Assembly (NCBI GenBank): GCA_014529385.2
Contig: CM043945.1
Coordinates: 145,063,741 to 145,127,740 of the forward strand
Source: Adiantum capillus-veneris
Taxonomy: Eukaryota; Streptophyta; Polypodiopsida; Polypodiales; Pteridaceae
Direction: 5' to 3'
DNA length: 64,000 bases
Positions 1-11,240 of this stretch are shown here, one piece after another. Numbering within the stretch: position 1 is the first letter of the stretch; each line of letters opens with the position of its first letter. A program made the translations under genes and the position numbers. A model generated the notes under the pieces. It saw only the letters and a list, made by a program, of their open reading frames with translations, was not told the origin of the DNA and ran no database searches.

Positions 1-1
1 T

Positions 2-1603
2 ACTGTGAAGAACTATAGAAGAGAAGTAAATTACCTTTGTTTGTCTAAGATTGATGGTTCTCCTAATGCCGAAAACTTGTTAAGCTTGGTAATCGAGAAC
101 TTGAAAGTGTTTGGAGGTATTGGGAGTACCGAATTAGGAGGAAGGTTAATGTGTGTTGGGTGTGATGGTGCAAGTGTTCTTCAAGGAAATCGTGCAGGAT
201 TGATTGTTCGTCTTACATTAGAGTATGCTCCTTTTGTTTTGGGAATCCATTGCATGGCACATAGAACAAATTTGGCTGGAAAAATAATATCAAAGGTTGC
301 ATTAGTTTCTAAGATAGAAGGTGTCATCCATGATGTCTATAATTACTTCTCTAGGTCTCCCAAGAGACTTAGTGAGTACAAGAAAGAGGCCGAAGGTTTG
401 AGCAAAGGTAGAAAACTTCTAAAGGATGTTGAAACGCGATGGATTTCCTTATATAAGCCCATTCTAAGACTATATGAGGAATATCGCACTTTGGTTTTGA
501 AAATGAAGAAGGATTGTGGAGATAATGTGGATGCTTTAAGAGTCTTTGAAGAGTTGGTAGACATTGAAATTATTCTAGGAATACCATGTGTACTCCCTCT
601 TTTGGAACACATGCATATGCTTGTGAAGTTGTCTCAAGCTCGAGATGTATATGTACTTGACTTTGTTGAATGCATTGAAAATACTAAGAAGGTTTTGAAA
701 GAAATGTATGATTTACAATTGGGGTTTCAAGGGCCAAAGTTCAAAATGTGGACTAGCCTTGTGTATGGTTCTAAGAGTGATAGTTGGCTTGATTTTAATG
801 AGAAAGATGAGCTAGGTATTGTCCTCAATAATATGTTTATAACTGTGAAGGGTGGATTTGAAGGTCAAGGTGTGAGACATTCTAGAAGGGAAGGGGTGTC
901 CAATAATGTGTTTCTTGAGACTATTGAGAATGTGAAAAGGGAATGCCATGCTGCTGCTATTTTTTTGGTGCAAGAAATTAATGACAGATTCCCATCACAT
1001 GACTTGGTTGAAGCATTTTCCATCATCTACCCACAATTTTGGTACTCTCTAACATGTGAAGTGGATTTTTTAAGGCATTTGAAGACTTTGCAGGCCACAT
1101 ATTGCACTCAAAGAGAAGTGGGTGGTTGCTTCTATGGTCCTATCTTGGACGCAGAGAAGCTAGATTCCCAATCTTCCTTCTTTACTACAACAATGAAGGC
1201 ACATGTTGCAAAGACTCCAGTGGAGTATGCAAAAGAGGTAACTGTCACTTTTCTTTGGAAAAAGTTGTCCCAAGCTCCTCAATTGTTGTCTCAAATTTCC
1301 GAGTATGCAAAGCTTGCTGACCTTGCCTTAGTGATGATTATTGGTAGTGTCGAAGATGAAAGGACTTTTAGTAGGCTTGATTTCATAAAAAATAAGAAGA
1401 GGAATAGATTAGATAAGCATTTGGACATTCGTGTCCGTGCTTTTGAGAAAAAGTTTTATGATATCAATACATTTCCTTTCAATGAAGCTTGTAATGTATG
1501 GAATGATCGTCCTATGCGTACAAGGTATCACAGCTCATGCATTGAGGAGGAAGAAGAAGATCTTGATGATATTAGTGATATAGACAGTGACGATACATGC
1601 TAG
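2..1603 (+). CDS. hAT-like transposase-derived protein, C-terminal part (5' end outside window)
   Basis: An uninterrupted frame of more than 530 codons is already open at the window edge; the first possible in-window start is only a GTG at position 5, so the N-terminus, including any BED zinc finger, lies outside. Motifs fit the hAT RNase H-like fold: CDGASVLQG near residue 53, HCMAHRTNLA near residue 82, and ETRW near residue 143. The C-terminus (about residues 440-495) has GSVEDERTFSRL followed by IKNKKRNRL, the hAT dimerisation signature. A very acidic tail (EEEEEDLDDISDIDSDD) ends the protein. Known hAT proteins cut and paste DNA in the nucleus; some are domesticated. No stop or frameshift is seen, unlike every other transposon ORF here, so it is either a recent element or a co-opted gene. 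Confidence 0.75.
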   Translation, partial: TVKNYRREVNYLCLSKIDGSPNAENLLSLVIENLKVFGGIGSTELGGRLMCVGCDGASVLQGNRAGLIVRLTLEYAPFVLGIHCMAHRTNLAGKIISKVALVSKIEGVIHDVYNYFSRSPKRLSEYKKEAEGLSKGRKLLKDVETRWISLYKPILRLYEEYRTLVLKMKKDCGDNVDALRVFEELVDIEIILGIPCVLPLLEHMHMLVKLSQARDVYVLDFVECIENTKKVLKEMYDLQLGFQGPKFKMWTSLVYGSKSDSWLDFNEKDELGIVLNNMFITVKGGFEGQGVRHSRREGVSNNVFLETIENVKRECHAAAIFLVQEINDRFPSHDLVEAFSIIYPQFWYSLTCEVDFLRHLKTLQATYCTQREVGGCFYGPILDAEKLDSQSSFFTTTMKAHVAKTPVEYAKEVTVTFLWKKLSQAPQLLSQISEYAKLADLALVMIIGSVEDERTFSRLDFIKNKKRNRLDKHLDIRVRAFEKKFYDINTFPFNEACNVWNDRPMRTRYHSSCIEEEEEDLDDISDIDSDDTC

Positions 1604-2105
1604 AAGCTTCATGCTCATGATTTGATAGTATGTGCTGCCAATGATGCAATTGTGGATTGTAGCTGGTGTATGTGGTTCAAGATGATGCACTGCCATTCTT
1701 CCTTGATGGGTTGCTTCATGATTGGCAGGATGCCTTGCCATTATGCCTTGTTATTTTTATATTCATGCATGATCAAATGGGTTGTTTCATGGATTAGCAG
1801 GATGCCTTGCCATTATGCCATTGTGTTTCATGGATCAACATGATGCAAAGCCATGGCCCATTGTGCCATTGTGGTTCTGGTATATTTTGATCAACATGAT
1901 GCGTTTTCTAGTGTTGTTGGTAGATGTGCCATGATGGATGTATTTCAACTTTCTATATTTTTGGATCTATGAAAATGTGCTTGGTTGCAGCTTTTGGTAA
2001 AGGCATATATGATATGAGTAAGGAAGGTTTGTAAGTACGCATGTTAATCTTAGTGTATTTTATTTTCTTACTGATGTCTATTTGGGGTTGTGCAGGGAAG
2101 GGGAA
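1604..2105. repeat. Non-coding 3' flank with degenerate ~80-bp units
   Basis: Two imperfect copies of a unit containing GGATGCCTTGCCATTATGCC lie near 1728-1747 and 1800-1819, followed by more diverged units with TGATCAACATGATGC. No credible ORF is present. It may be the 3' untranslated or terminal part of the hAT-like element. Confidence 0.4.
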
Positions 2106-2145
2106 AGGATAGTTGATTCACTATCCTTAGTGAATCAACTATCCT
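2106..2145. repeat. Perfect hairpin, 18-bp arms, 4-nt loop
   Basis: AGGATAGTTGATTCACTA (2106-2123) is followed by the loop TCCT and then its exact reverse complement (2128-2145). A uracil-rich tail typical of a terminator is missing. It lies directly 5' of the tRNA-like sequence at 2150-2235. Confidence 0.85.
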
Positions 2146-2149
2146 CTCC

Positions 2150-2235
2150 TTGGAGGGAGCTTGGTGTAGCCATGGAGGTTCATACCTCATGGTGAAGGGG
2201 TTCAACTCCCCTACTGTCTGATTATTCTAAAATAA
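2150..2235 (+). repeat. tRNA-derived SINE head (Pol III A and B boxes)
   Basis: The B box GGTTCAACTCC (about 2199-2209) matches the tRNA consensus. An A-box-like TAGCCATGGAGG (about 2167-2178) lies roughly 30 bp upstream, the normal spacing. A folded tRNA cannot be completed, because the anticodon arm is imperfect, so a SINE head or tRNA relic is more likely than a functional tRNA. The 3' side becomes A/T-rich and then enters the CT tract at 2295. Confidence 0.4.
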
Positions 2236-2291
2236 AATTCAATGGTAAGTTTATATTATTTTCACTTGACAATGTATATAGTCCAAAAATA

Positions 2292-2294
<3 letters not shown>

Positions 2295-2347
<53 letters not shown>

Positions 2348-2360
2348 ACACACACACACA
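2295..2360. repeat. (CT)n-(CA)n microsatellite
   Basis: A pure CT run at 2295-2343 continues into a CA run to about 2360. Confidence 0.95.
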
Positions 2361-2670
2361 TACAATAGTTTCATAAACATCAAAGCTGAAGGTGTCACTA
2401 TAAAAAGTTTATGTTGTTTTCTATCCAAAAAGAACCTCACATTAGAGGGTATCAAGGGTCTTAAAACTATAGTTTGAAGGTTGTTATCCATGCACAAAGC
2501 ACTTGACATTGGACATCCAAACTTAACTCTTTTTGAAAACAAAAACATAAATGTGAAGCATATTTTAAGATCCATATAGGAAATATTTCATACCTATAAC
2601 AATTGGATAGTATTGCCTACCTAAGTGCTATATTCGTAGTCAATTTTGAGAGAAAATGACTTTGCACCTA

Positions 2671-2706
<36 letters not shown>

Positions 2707-2708
2707 AC

Positions 2709-2772
<64 letters not shown>

Positions 2773-2774
2773 CA
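2671..2774. repeat. Compound (CT)n-(CA)n microsatellite
   Basis: CT repeats with one short interruption pass into CA repeats, the same order as at 2295-2360. The 300 bases between the two arrays show no gene. Confidence 0.95.
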
Positions 2775-3011
2775 TGTACACATGCTTGAAGAGAATAGAC
2801 ATTGAAGCTTATGTAAATGATAGCATTTTCTACTCATAGTATTTTCTTCATGTCAACCAAAACCTTCTCAAATTGCTAGAAATACAAATTTTTTATTTGC
2901 AATAAGCACAACAATTTTAGCTAGCCTTATTGTCTTGAGTTTGGGTCCTCTCTCATTAAACTTCCTTTACCCACCTACCTATGCCCCCCCTTAAAAAAAT
3001 TCCTTGCACTC

Positions 3012-3012
<1 letters not shown>

Positions 3013-3054
<42 letters not shown>
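3013..3054. repeat. (GA)n microsatellite
   Basis: An uninterrupted GA run of about 42 bp. The flanking 2780-3240 stretch has no credible gene. Confidence 0.95.
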
Positions 3055-3055
<1 letters not shown>

Positions 3056-3454
3056 ATGTCGTAATGTCTTATAAATAATCATACTATTAATGCAATCATA
3101 CAAGAAAATTGCAAACTATGCCTCCTCTTTTCGATGAAAATTAAGTTTTTTTAACAGTGACAAATTCATACTAAACATTCCTTTCACTCGCCAATTTGAC
3201 AAGTTTATGTTAGGCACAACATTTACTCGCCAGCAAAGTGAGCAAAATTTCAAGAAGGGTGTCCAAAAAAAATACACTGCACCTAGGTACACACCACAGA
3301 TGCCTCTCTATAGCCAAGGGCAAACATTGCACCCCACTCCTCTTAGTTTCACCTTTAACACAGCACAAATTTTCCTACCCAAATAGAGTACACCTTGCAA
3401 ACTCTTCTACCACGCCATTTCAATCTCAACTACGCATAAAACATCCACACAAGT

Positions 3455-3455
<1 letters not shown>

Positions 3456-3533
<78 letters not shown>
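3456..3533. repeat. (CT)n microsatellite in LTR A (left)
   Basis: A pure CT run of about 78 bp, positionally equivalent to the 146-bp run at 9113-9258 in the right LTR. Confidence 0.95.
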
Positions 3534-3534
<1 letters not shown>

Positions 3535-3541
3535 TGCACCA

Positions 3542-5130
3542 TGTAACATTTAATGGCCTAAAAACTTCTGTGTAGCGGAAATTAGCATGAACATAGTGGG
3601 AATTTCATTAGAATAGATTCCTAATGAGAATTACAAGAGTGCTTGGGTGGAGAGAGCAACAAAAAACATAACACCTAGTTAGATAGCATCAACGATACTT
3701 TCAAAAGAGAGAGAAATTAAGCTATTGACAATAGTTGAGGACCAGATTTGCATGGAGCCGGTCCCCCCTCCAAAAGGTTTCTCCTATCAAGAGAGACATT
3801 GTACAATACAATTCTTTGTGTTCCTTCAAGACTAGCTAGTGAAATGAAGATGAAAGCTTCATGCACTAAGCAAAACACTTAGCAAACACAACATCAATTA
3901 ACCCCGGTCTTATCCCCGGTCTCAGACCCAAGACCTCACACACCTTCAAAGATGGTGAGAGCTAGCAGGGTATGAGAGTAGATTGAGAGGAAGAAGGAGT
4001 ATCTTACGAGGAAGATGTACATCTCCTCACATAATCACTCATATTAGCATAGCTTAGCTTAGTAATTAGCTTGGTAGAGGAGATGATCATGCATTGAAGC
4101 TTGGCTCTTGGTTGGATTTGCATCCACATGCCAAGAGTGTGTCGATGTAGGCTTCTATCTCACAAGCTTGGAGTAGGTGATGATCTCTCCATTAAAGCTT
4201 GGGAAGATATATTCTTCTCTTTCTTCACACATGAGATTGTGTGAGTGTGTGTGTGATAATGCCTTGCAAAAATCAGCCCCCTCTCTCTCTTGGGCGAGCC
4301 CTCTTGCTATTTGCTCTTGCTATCTCCCCATTGGACCTCCCCAGGGCTAGCCAATGACTATTAAGCAGCATAAGTGATAGCCTTCTGACATGTGTCTCCC
4401 TTTCTCCTTTTGTGAGAGCTTTAGGTAATTTAATAATTCAACTAAACTCTCATTGGACCCTTTTGCCTCCTGGCCAATAGGAATCAGGCAAGCCATTGGG
4501 CTGTTGAATGCTCATTGGACCACTTGGGAGACGGTCCAATAGTCTTCTAGAGGACTTAATTCTCATTGGTTATTTTATTAAGTGTTTTTAAATTAATTAA
4601 ACTAGATTTACTCTAGCCTAATTCTCATTGGTCCACCTCCAAGGCCATCCAATAGGAATTGGGTATACTTTGTGGGCATCTGGCCTAGGGAGCTGACATG
4701 TGTCCCTCATTCCCTTTGTGTAAAGGGAGCTTGTGTGTGTGTGTGTGTGTGGCTTTATCTCTCATCCCCTACATGCAAGGATCGCCCCCTCCTAAGTAGG
4801 GATTGCAAAAGACTTTTTTGTACACACACAAAGCATCCAATTCCCCTAGGGTTGACCTTTGGACACAACCTTTGAATTTTGGAACCTTAGCATTTTGGAA
4901 GTCTTAATGGGCTGAACCTTAGGGTATTTTTAGCCCATTGTTGCATATGGCTCTTTTGCAGATGGCCCTCCTTTTGGATCCCTATTTTCACTCCTTTGGA
5001 TCCCTACAATGGCCGGTCTGCTAGCTTAACCAATATTCTAGCTTTTCCTCCCCTGGCACTTCCCCACATTAAATGATCAGTTTAATATGAGAAAATAATT
5101 TAGGAGAATTAGATATTGATTATTATGACA
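3542..5130 (+). mobile_element. Solo LTR, 1,589 bp, target duplication CACCA
   Basis: The element starts TGTAACATTT and ends ATTATGACA. It is flanked by CACCA at 3537-3541 and 5131-5135. The empty site is preserved in the paralogous LTR at about 9262, which reads straight through. A second copy lies inverted at 59726-61322. No coding domain is present, as expected after recombination between the two LTRs of a full element. A (GT)n tract lies at 4732-4751. Confidence 0.9.
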
Positions 5131-6923
5131 CACCACATCATACACTATTTGGGGTCCCACAACACTGCACTAACATAAGCAAGCACAAGTGCACAAATGA
5201 GCAGAGAAAAAATGGATGGGGGTGTTGAAAACATATGAAAAGGGAAGGTTTTGATTATGCAAGCTTTTATTATAGGGTTTTCCACCTTCTTCCTCACCAA
5301 TTCATCATCTCTAAGCTCTCTCTCCAAACTCTCTCCTTGTTTGCATGTAGAGAGTCCCCCCAAACATGGCAAAAGATGGTCCTTCTAAGGCGTGTACAAC
5401 TGGCCCTAATTTTGTTAGTTTTGTTATTTTTGGATGCTTTGTTTGCATATGAAACCCTTCTATTCTTAGGTCTGGCTTGACCTCCAAGTCAAGGCATATG
5501 AGCAACCTCTTACCAAGCGGATAGTCATGGCAAGGGGACAATCACAGTGCCATGACTATCCTGGCCTGGGACACTCTCTCTACTAAAAGAATTTGGTCCT
5601 TTTTTGGCACGTGGGGACAAACCCCCTATAGACTTCCATGTCATCCTTATCCTAGTTCTAGCAGCGCCACCCATCTGCACCACCAAAAGCCCACAACCAC
5701 TGGCGTGCGCCAATTGCACCACCACAAATAGGGTTGGCACCCGACTCCATGGTGCCTGACAACATCACTCACAAGCTCCCAAGACCCTCATGCCTCTTAT
5801 GCTCCAAAGTATGGACCCAAGGCAAGGTATATACCATGCGTTCTTGGTCAGGGTACCCGCATGTGGGTTTTAAGGGAGCCATGTGGTAGCTCTATAGCAA
5901 GGCACCCCCTTGTGGGCGTCAAGCTCCACCAAAAACTCAACAAAATCTCCCCCCCCCCCCCCAAATCTTTGAAGCTTTTCCTTCTGCTACTCAAAGGTCC
6001 AATGATTATCCTGTCAGGCCACCCTTGAGATCCCATTTTTTGTCTCCAAGACCCTCCTCCATCTTGGCCACCTCCTAACTTCACCAAGCCCACAATCCGA
6101 GTGACTAAAAACTGCAAAAAGTTATCTGGACACTCTTTCTCCCCAACTGTCAACTTTGACCCGCTCTATCTTGATGCTGGGAGCTAGATTGATGAGCTAT
6201 TACTTCCTATGGTCTTCAAACACCGCATAGAATTCATAAAAATCCTAGTAAGGCTCCAAAAAACTCAGATGGCACAACAATTGAGGCAAACCAACTGGCT
6301 CAAAACTAGACCTTAATGAAACTTCATTTGGCAATAACTTGACATCCAAAACTTTGAGGGTCAATATAAAAAGATAGACATGCTCCAGAAGATGAATACT
6401 TCAGAGCCATGCATTCAATTCAACTCTGATGCTCCATTTGCAACTGCCTTGTCTGTTGGAAATCTGCAAACTGCTCCAATTTTGATCAGTCATATCTTTC
6501 ATCTTGTAACTCCGTTTGAGGAGTCATCTAGGCCCATTTGTAGACCATACTGAGAGCCACTTATGGAACTCTCTTTCATGTACTTTTAACACTTCGACCA
6601 TGCACCTCTGACAAGCACCATAATAGAGAATGTTTTCCCTAAACACCACATATAGCATACCCATCCACTACTTCTTACCTTCCCTTGAAATCCCTTGCTG
6701 CTCCATCACTTTGGCAAGCCCTTAAGAGCATGCACAACCCTACTTTGCACTCTTTCTAGCATCTACCAGATTTGACTGTACCATAATTGCCCAACCCCTT
6801 TGTTTAACATTCCAAAAGATGACTAAAGACACTAAGAAACTGCAAAACTAATACGGGTTGTGAGCAAACCAGAAAAACCTAGTGTACGTACAAAGTTTTA
6901 TTCAAGGCATATATGGATCCTAC

Positions 6924-7946
6924 TTAGGTTGGTTTCCCAGCCCCTTCTATCAAAACTTGATGCACTGATGGCACCAACTCTCTTTCAAAATAAATCTTGA
7001 GACGTAGAACATTCACTTGATTATTGAGAGGATGACCATTCATCCTCATATCAACAAATAGATACCATTGGGAAAAGCCTGATGGACCTTGTAGGTACCT
7101 TTCCACTTCTTTTTAGAATTCTTTTGAAAGGTGAAATCCAAATAGCATTCATTTGCACTTTCAACTAAACCATTGCACTGTGGATGACATGGGGATGAAA
7201 AATTGTGTTGAATACCCAACCTTTCCACTAGTGCCCGCACTAGCTTACTTCTAAACCCCTGCCCTTGATAAAAAAAAAGCACCCAAGGTACGCCAAAGTG
7301 GCAACATATGCCATCAAAAACAAATTGAGTAACTACATGAGCATTTACCTCCTTGACCAATTTTGCTTCAACCCACCGAGTAAGATAATCAATAGCCACT
7401 ACAATGTATTTCTTACCACTTGCGGACTTGGGCAATGGACCAATGGCATCCAAGCCCCACTTTTCAGATGCATCATGAGCTATGATAGCCACCTTGCAAT
7501 TCTGCTACTAGTCTTCTCTCACCCATTGTTTGGCATTGATGGCATGTCTTGCACCAATGTGCATATCTTGTACAATAGAAGGCCACCAAAGCCCACCCCT
7601 TAAAATGTGAAATAGTACTTGATCTTTTCCCTGGTCTCCCCTCTTCTCGTGACATTGCTCCAACACCTTGTTGATATCCTCTTTGCAACACTCCATCTCG
7701 ACTATATATCATCAAATCCTCTCCAACTAGAGTGAAGTTTTGAACTTTTTGAACAATTTTTTTCAGCCTTGATAGCCCCTCCGAACATTGTCTTGTGCTC
7801 AAGAAATCATCAACTTCTTTTTGTGTCTCCCTACCTGCATATGTAGCTGGTGCTACATACAAACTTGTCACTTGATTCTTCATACGCATTCTAGCCAATT
7901 GATTATCTTCTTGAATTTGATCCCTTCTAACATGCTTAAATTGCAC
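6924..7946 (-). pseudogene. Element A integrase relic
   Basis: In minus-strand order: a zinc-binding HHCC remnant (WWPSIVQDMHIGARHAINAKQ, about 7580-7520), then the catalytic core with KWGLDAIGPLPK and IDYLTRWVEAK, then NGLVESANE carrying the presumed catalytic Glu. The middle Asp motif, normally SDNG, reads YQGQGF, so one catalytic residue is lost. The C-terminal part (FVDMRMNGHPLNNQVNVLRL) is in another frame near 6990-7050. Frameshifts and the lost Asp make it inactive. The closest relative in the window is the E1 integrase at 45.9-47.1 kb. Confidence 0.75.
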
Positions 7947-8018
7947 TTTTTCAAAAAACTTTAACAGCTTCTTTATGGAATAAAACCAATTCTTGAGAGA
8001 TTCTCTCTTTACCTACCA

Positions 8019-8362
8019 TCATTCACCCAAAAGCTTCTTGATAACTAGGAGAGCATCACCTTTAACCACCAACATAGGAATGCCAAAATCCACATATTGC
8101 TTGAGTCCCAGGTGAAGTGTCAATAACTCCACTTCATTGTTTGTGCGAACGCCCTTGAGAAAATCACCATGCCTTGGGGATCTTGAATAATCGCTCCTCC
8201 TTCTACTTTCTGCAACACTCTCTTGCAAGCATCGTCAAACCACATAGTAAAAGTTTCCTTTAAATTTGACTCCTCTGTAGCATCCTCTTTCACCACCCTT
8301 GGATAGATTGGTAGATTCTCTTCCTTGTTAACCCAGAAGTCTAACAAATGTGATCTATTCAT
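8019..8362 (-). pseudogene. Element A second (archaeal-like) RNase H relic
   Basis: Two overlapping minus-strand frames give FTMWFDDACKRVLQKVEGGA, then NNEVELLTLHLGL, then VKGDALLVIKKLLGE. These match the equivalent segment of E1 (LFFDGAFRRATGKAGGG, NNEAEYDTLIHGL, VKGDALLIVK). This domain follows the ordinary RNase H in Tat-lineage Ty3 elements. A frameshift separates the halves. Confidence 0.7.
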
Positions 8363-8607
8363 GTGGTCAATCCTGAACTCGCACGCTCAAACTCTTGCAA
8401 CTCAAGTACCCATCTCCTTATCTTCCTTGTTGGCTTGAGATGAAGACCACTTTAAGCAACAAATTGTTAGCAATAAGCACATAAAACTTCAGAATGATCA
8501 AATGCACTATAAACCTCAAAATGGTTGAGAAAAACTCCAAATTCCTTATTCACATCATGCTTCAAATTCTTTAATGTTGCATCTAAATCAATAGGAGATA
8601 CCTCTTT

Positions 8608-8877
8608 CTAAAAATCCTGTAGAAATCGAGTCCGCAAAGCCGGCCACATGAACCTCAATTTGCCTTCCAAAGCATAAAACCATGTCTTTGCTCTCCCTTG
8701 CATCAGCAGTAGAATCATTTGCATCTTATTATCCTTGGTTGGCATATGCAATGACAACATGTACAACTCAAAGTCAGACATCCACTCCTTTGGATCTTCT
8801 TCTCCGTTGAAAATTGGACCATAACCTCTTGCTGCCATCTCTTCTTGAAGAAAAAGCAATCCTTTGATCAAATCCAA
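8608..8877 (-). pseudogene. Element A gag relic (N-terminal part)
   Basis: About 89 residues of retrotransposon gag type, with GEEDPKEWMSDFELYM and GRAKTWFYALEGKLRFMWPAL, resembling the gag helical core W..F...A...F. It lies next to the right LTR, where gag should begin in this orientation. The zinc knuckle and the rest of gag are missing. Confidence 0.65.
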
Positions 8878-8892
8878 AGAGCAACCATATGC

Positions 8893-8909
8893 TCCTCAGT
8901 GGGGGCACT
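8893..8909 (-). other. Primer-binding-site candidate, element A
   Basis: On the minus strand this reads TGCCCCCACTGAGGA, the same block that follows the 5' LTRs of E1 (41323) and E2 (52994). It sits between the LTR end and gag. I cannot assign the tRNA. Confidence 0.5.
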
Positions 8910-9109
8910 AGAAGATGGACCAGGGGAATGGGAACACACCTAGATACACACCATAGATGCCTCTCTAAGCCCATGACACACACTACACCCCACTTCTCTC
9001 AGTTTCACCTTTAACAGGACACAAATTTCCCAACCCAAACAAGAGCACAGCTTGCAAAATCTTCTACCACACCATTTCAATCTCAACTACACACATAACA
9101 TCCACACAA

Positions 9110-9259
<150 letters not shown>

Positions 9260-10059
9260 CTTGCACCATACCGTACACTATTCGGGGCGCCACAACACCA
9301 CACCAACACAGGCAAAGAAAAGTGCACAAGAGCAGAGGAAATAGAACTAAGAAAAAAGGGATGGGGATGTTGACAAGACATATAAAAGGGCAAGTTTTGA
9401 TTATGAAAGCTTTGGTTATAGGGCTTTCCACCTTCTTCTTCACCACTTCATCATCTCTGAGATCTCTCTCCAAACTCTATCCTTCCTCGCATGTAGAGAG
9501 ACCCCCAAAAAATAGCAAAAGATGGGCCTTCTAGGGCGTGTACAATTGGCCTTGTTTTTGTCATTTTTTCTATTTTTGGATGCTCAGTTTCCATGCAAAA
9601 ACCTTTTATTATTGGCTCTAGATTGCCCTCCAATTCAAGGCATATGAGCAACCCCTTACCCAAGGGGACAATCACGGCATCATGACTGTCCCATGGGACA
9701 CTCTCTCTACTAAGAATTTGGGCTGTTTTCAGCACGCAAAAGCGGATCCCCTGCAAAATTCCATGTCATCATCAACCCTGCACCAATGGTGCCACCCATC
9801 TATGCCACCAAAAGCCCACAACCACCGGTGTGCACCAATTGCACCACTGCAAAGAGAGTTGGTGCCCGACTCCATAGCTCACAAGCTCCCAAGAGCCTCA
9901 CACCTCTTATGCTCCCAAGGATGGTGCCAAGGAAAGGTAAATACCATGTGTTCCTGGTCAAGGTGCTTGCATATGGGTTTTAAGGTGGTCACGTGTGGTA
10001 GCTCTATAGCAAGATTCCCCTTGTGGGCACCAAATTTCTCTTAAATCTTAACAAACCAA

Positions 10060-10102
10060 CCCCCCCCCCCCCCCCCCCCCCCCGCCCCCACCCCCACCCC
10101 CA
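10060..10102. repeat. Poly-C / CCCCCA tract
   Basis: At least 24 consecutive C followed by CCGCCCCCACCCCCA. The left LTR has C14 at the equivalent place (5949-5962). Confidence 0.95.
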
Positions 10103-10489
10103 ATCTTTGAATCTTTTCCATATGCTGCTCAAAGGTCCAATGATCAGTGTGTTAGGCCATCCCCGAGCTCTCACTTTTTGACTCTGAGACTCTCCATCTT
10201 GACCACCTTCCAACTTCACCAAGCCTACAATCTGAGTGACTGAAAACTACAAAAAAGTCATATGAACCCTCTTTCTCTACACTGACTGTCAACTTTGACA
10301 TGCTCTATCTTGATGCCTGAAAGTCGATTTGATGAGCAATTACTATATGTGGCATTCACATACTGCATAGAACGCATACAAATACTAGCAAGGCTCCAAA
10401 AAACTCAAACGGGACAACAACTGAGGCAACCCATTTGGCTTAGAACTGGCCCTCGGTGAAACTGCATATGGAAATTACTAGACGTCCAT

Positions 10490-11110
10490 GACTCCAATGG
10501 GCAATCTAAAAAGACCAACATGCCCCACAAGATGATAACTTCAGGCCCATGCATTCACTTCAATTCTGATGCTTTGTCCATTGGGAATTTGCAAATTGCT
10601 CCAACTTTGATGAGTCATATCTTTCATCCTGTAACTTTTTTAGAGGAGTCGTCCAGACGAGTTTGTAGACCATAATAGTGAGCCCACTTATGGCACTCTC
10701 TTCCATGCACTTTGCACACTTTGACATTTGATAGGTGCCATAATAGAGCATTTTGGCCACGAAGACCACATATAGCGTACACATCCACTGACATCCAGGA
10801 CTCCAATGGTCAATCTAAAAAGACCAACATGCCCCACAAGATGAGCACTTTAGGCCCATGCATTCACTTCAACTCTGATGCTCCATTTGCAATTGCCCTG
10901 TCCATTGGGAATTTGCAAATCGCTCCAACTTTGATGAGTCATATCTTTCATTATGTAAATCCATTAGAGGAGTCACCTAGACGAGTTTGTAGACCATACT
11001 AAGGCCACTTATGGCACTCTCTTCCCTGCACTTTGCACACTTTGACCATGGACCTTTGATAGGCACCATAATAGAGAATTTTGGCTATGAACACCACATA
11101 TAGCATACAC
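10490..11110. repeat. Tandem duplication within LTR A
   Basis: A segment starting ATGACTCCAATGGGCAATCT (about 10490) recurs, slightly changed, from about 10798. Both copies share CCAACATGCCCCACAAGATG, TTCACTTCAA and the CACCACATATAGC-like end. The left LTR has a single copy. Confidence 0.85.
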
Positions 11111-11240
11111 ATCCACTACTTCTTGCCTGCCCTTGACCTCCCTTGCTGCTCCATCACTTTGGCAAGCCCTTAAGAGCCTAGATTGCCCTGATTTGCACTC
11201 TTTGTAGCATCGACCAGCTTTAGCGATGGTGCAACAGTGG

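Larger units (their letters stand above)
3250..6790 (-). repeat. LTR of element A, left copy (3' LTR), split by a solo LTR
   Basis: Bases 3278-3541 and 5131-6790 align collinearly with 8935-11240 once the solo LTR at 3542-5130 is removed. Shared marks include ATGCCTCTCTA, the CT tract, a run of C at 5949-5962 and TTGCTGCTCCATCACTTTGG near the right end. No ORF of note lies inside. Confidence 0.7.

Noticed and set aside
4672-4875. Small ORFs in the solo LTR, mirrored at 60003-60212
   Set aside because: They span a GT/CA microsatellite and change frame between the two copies.
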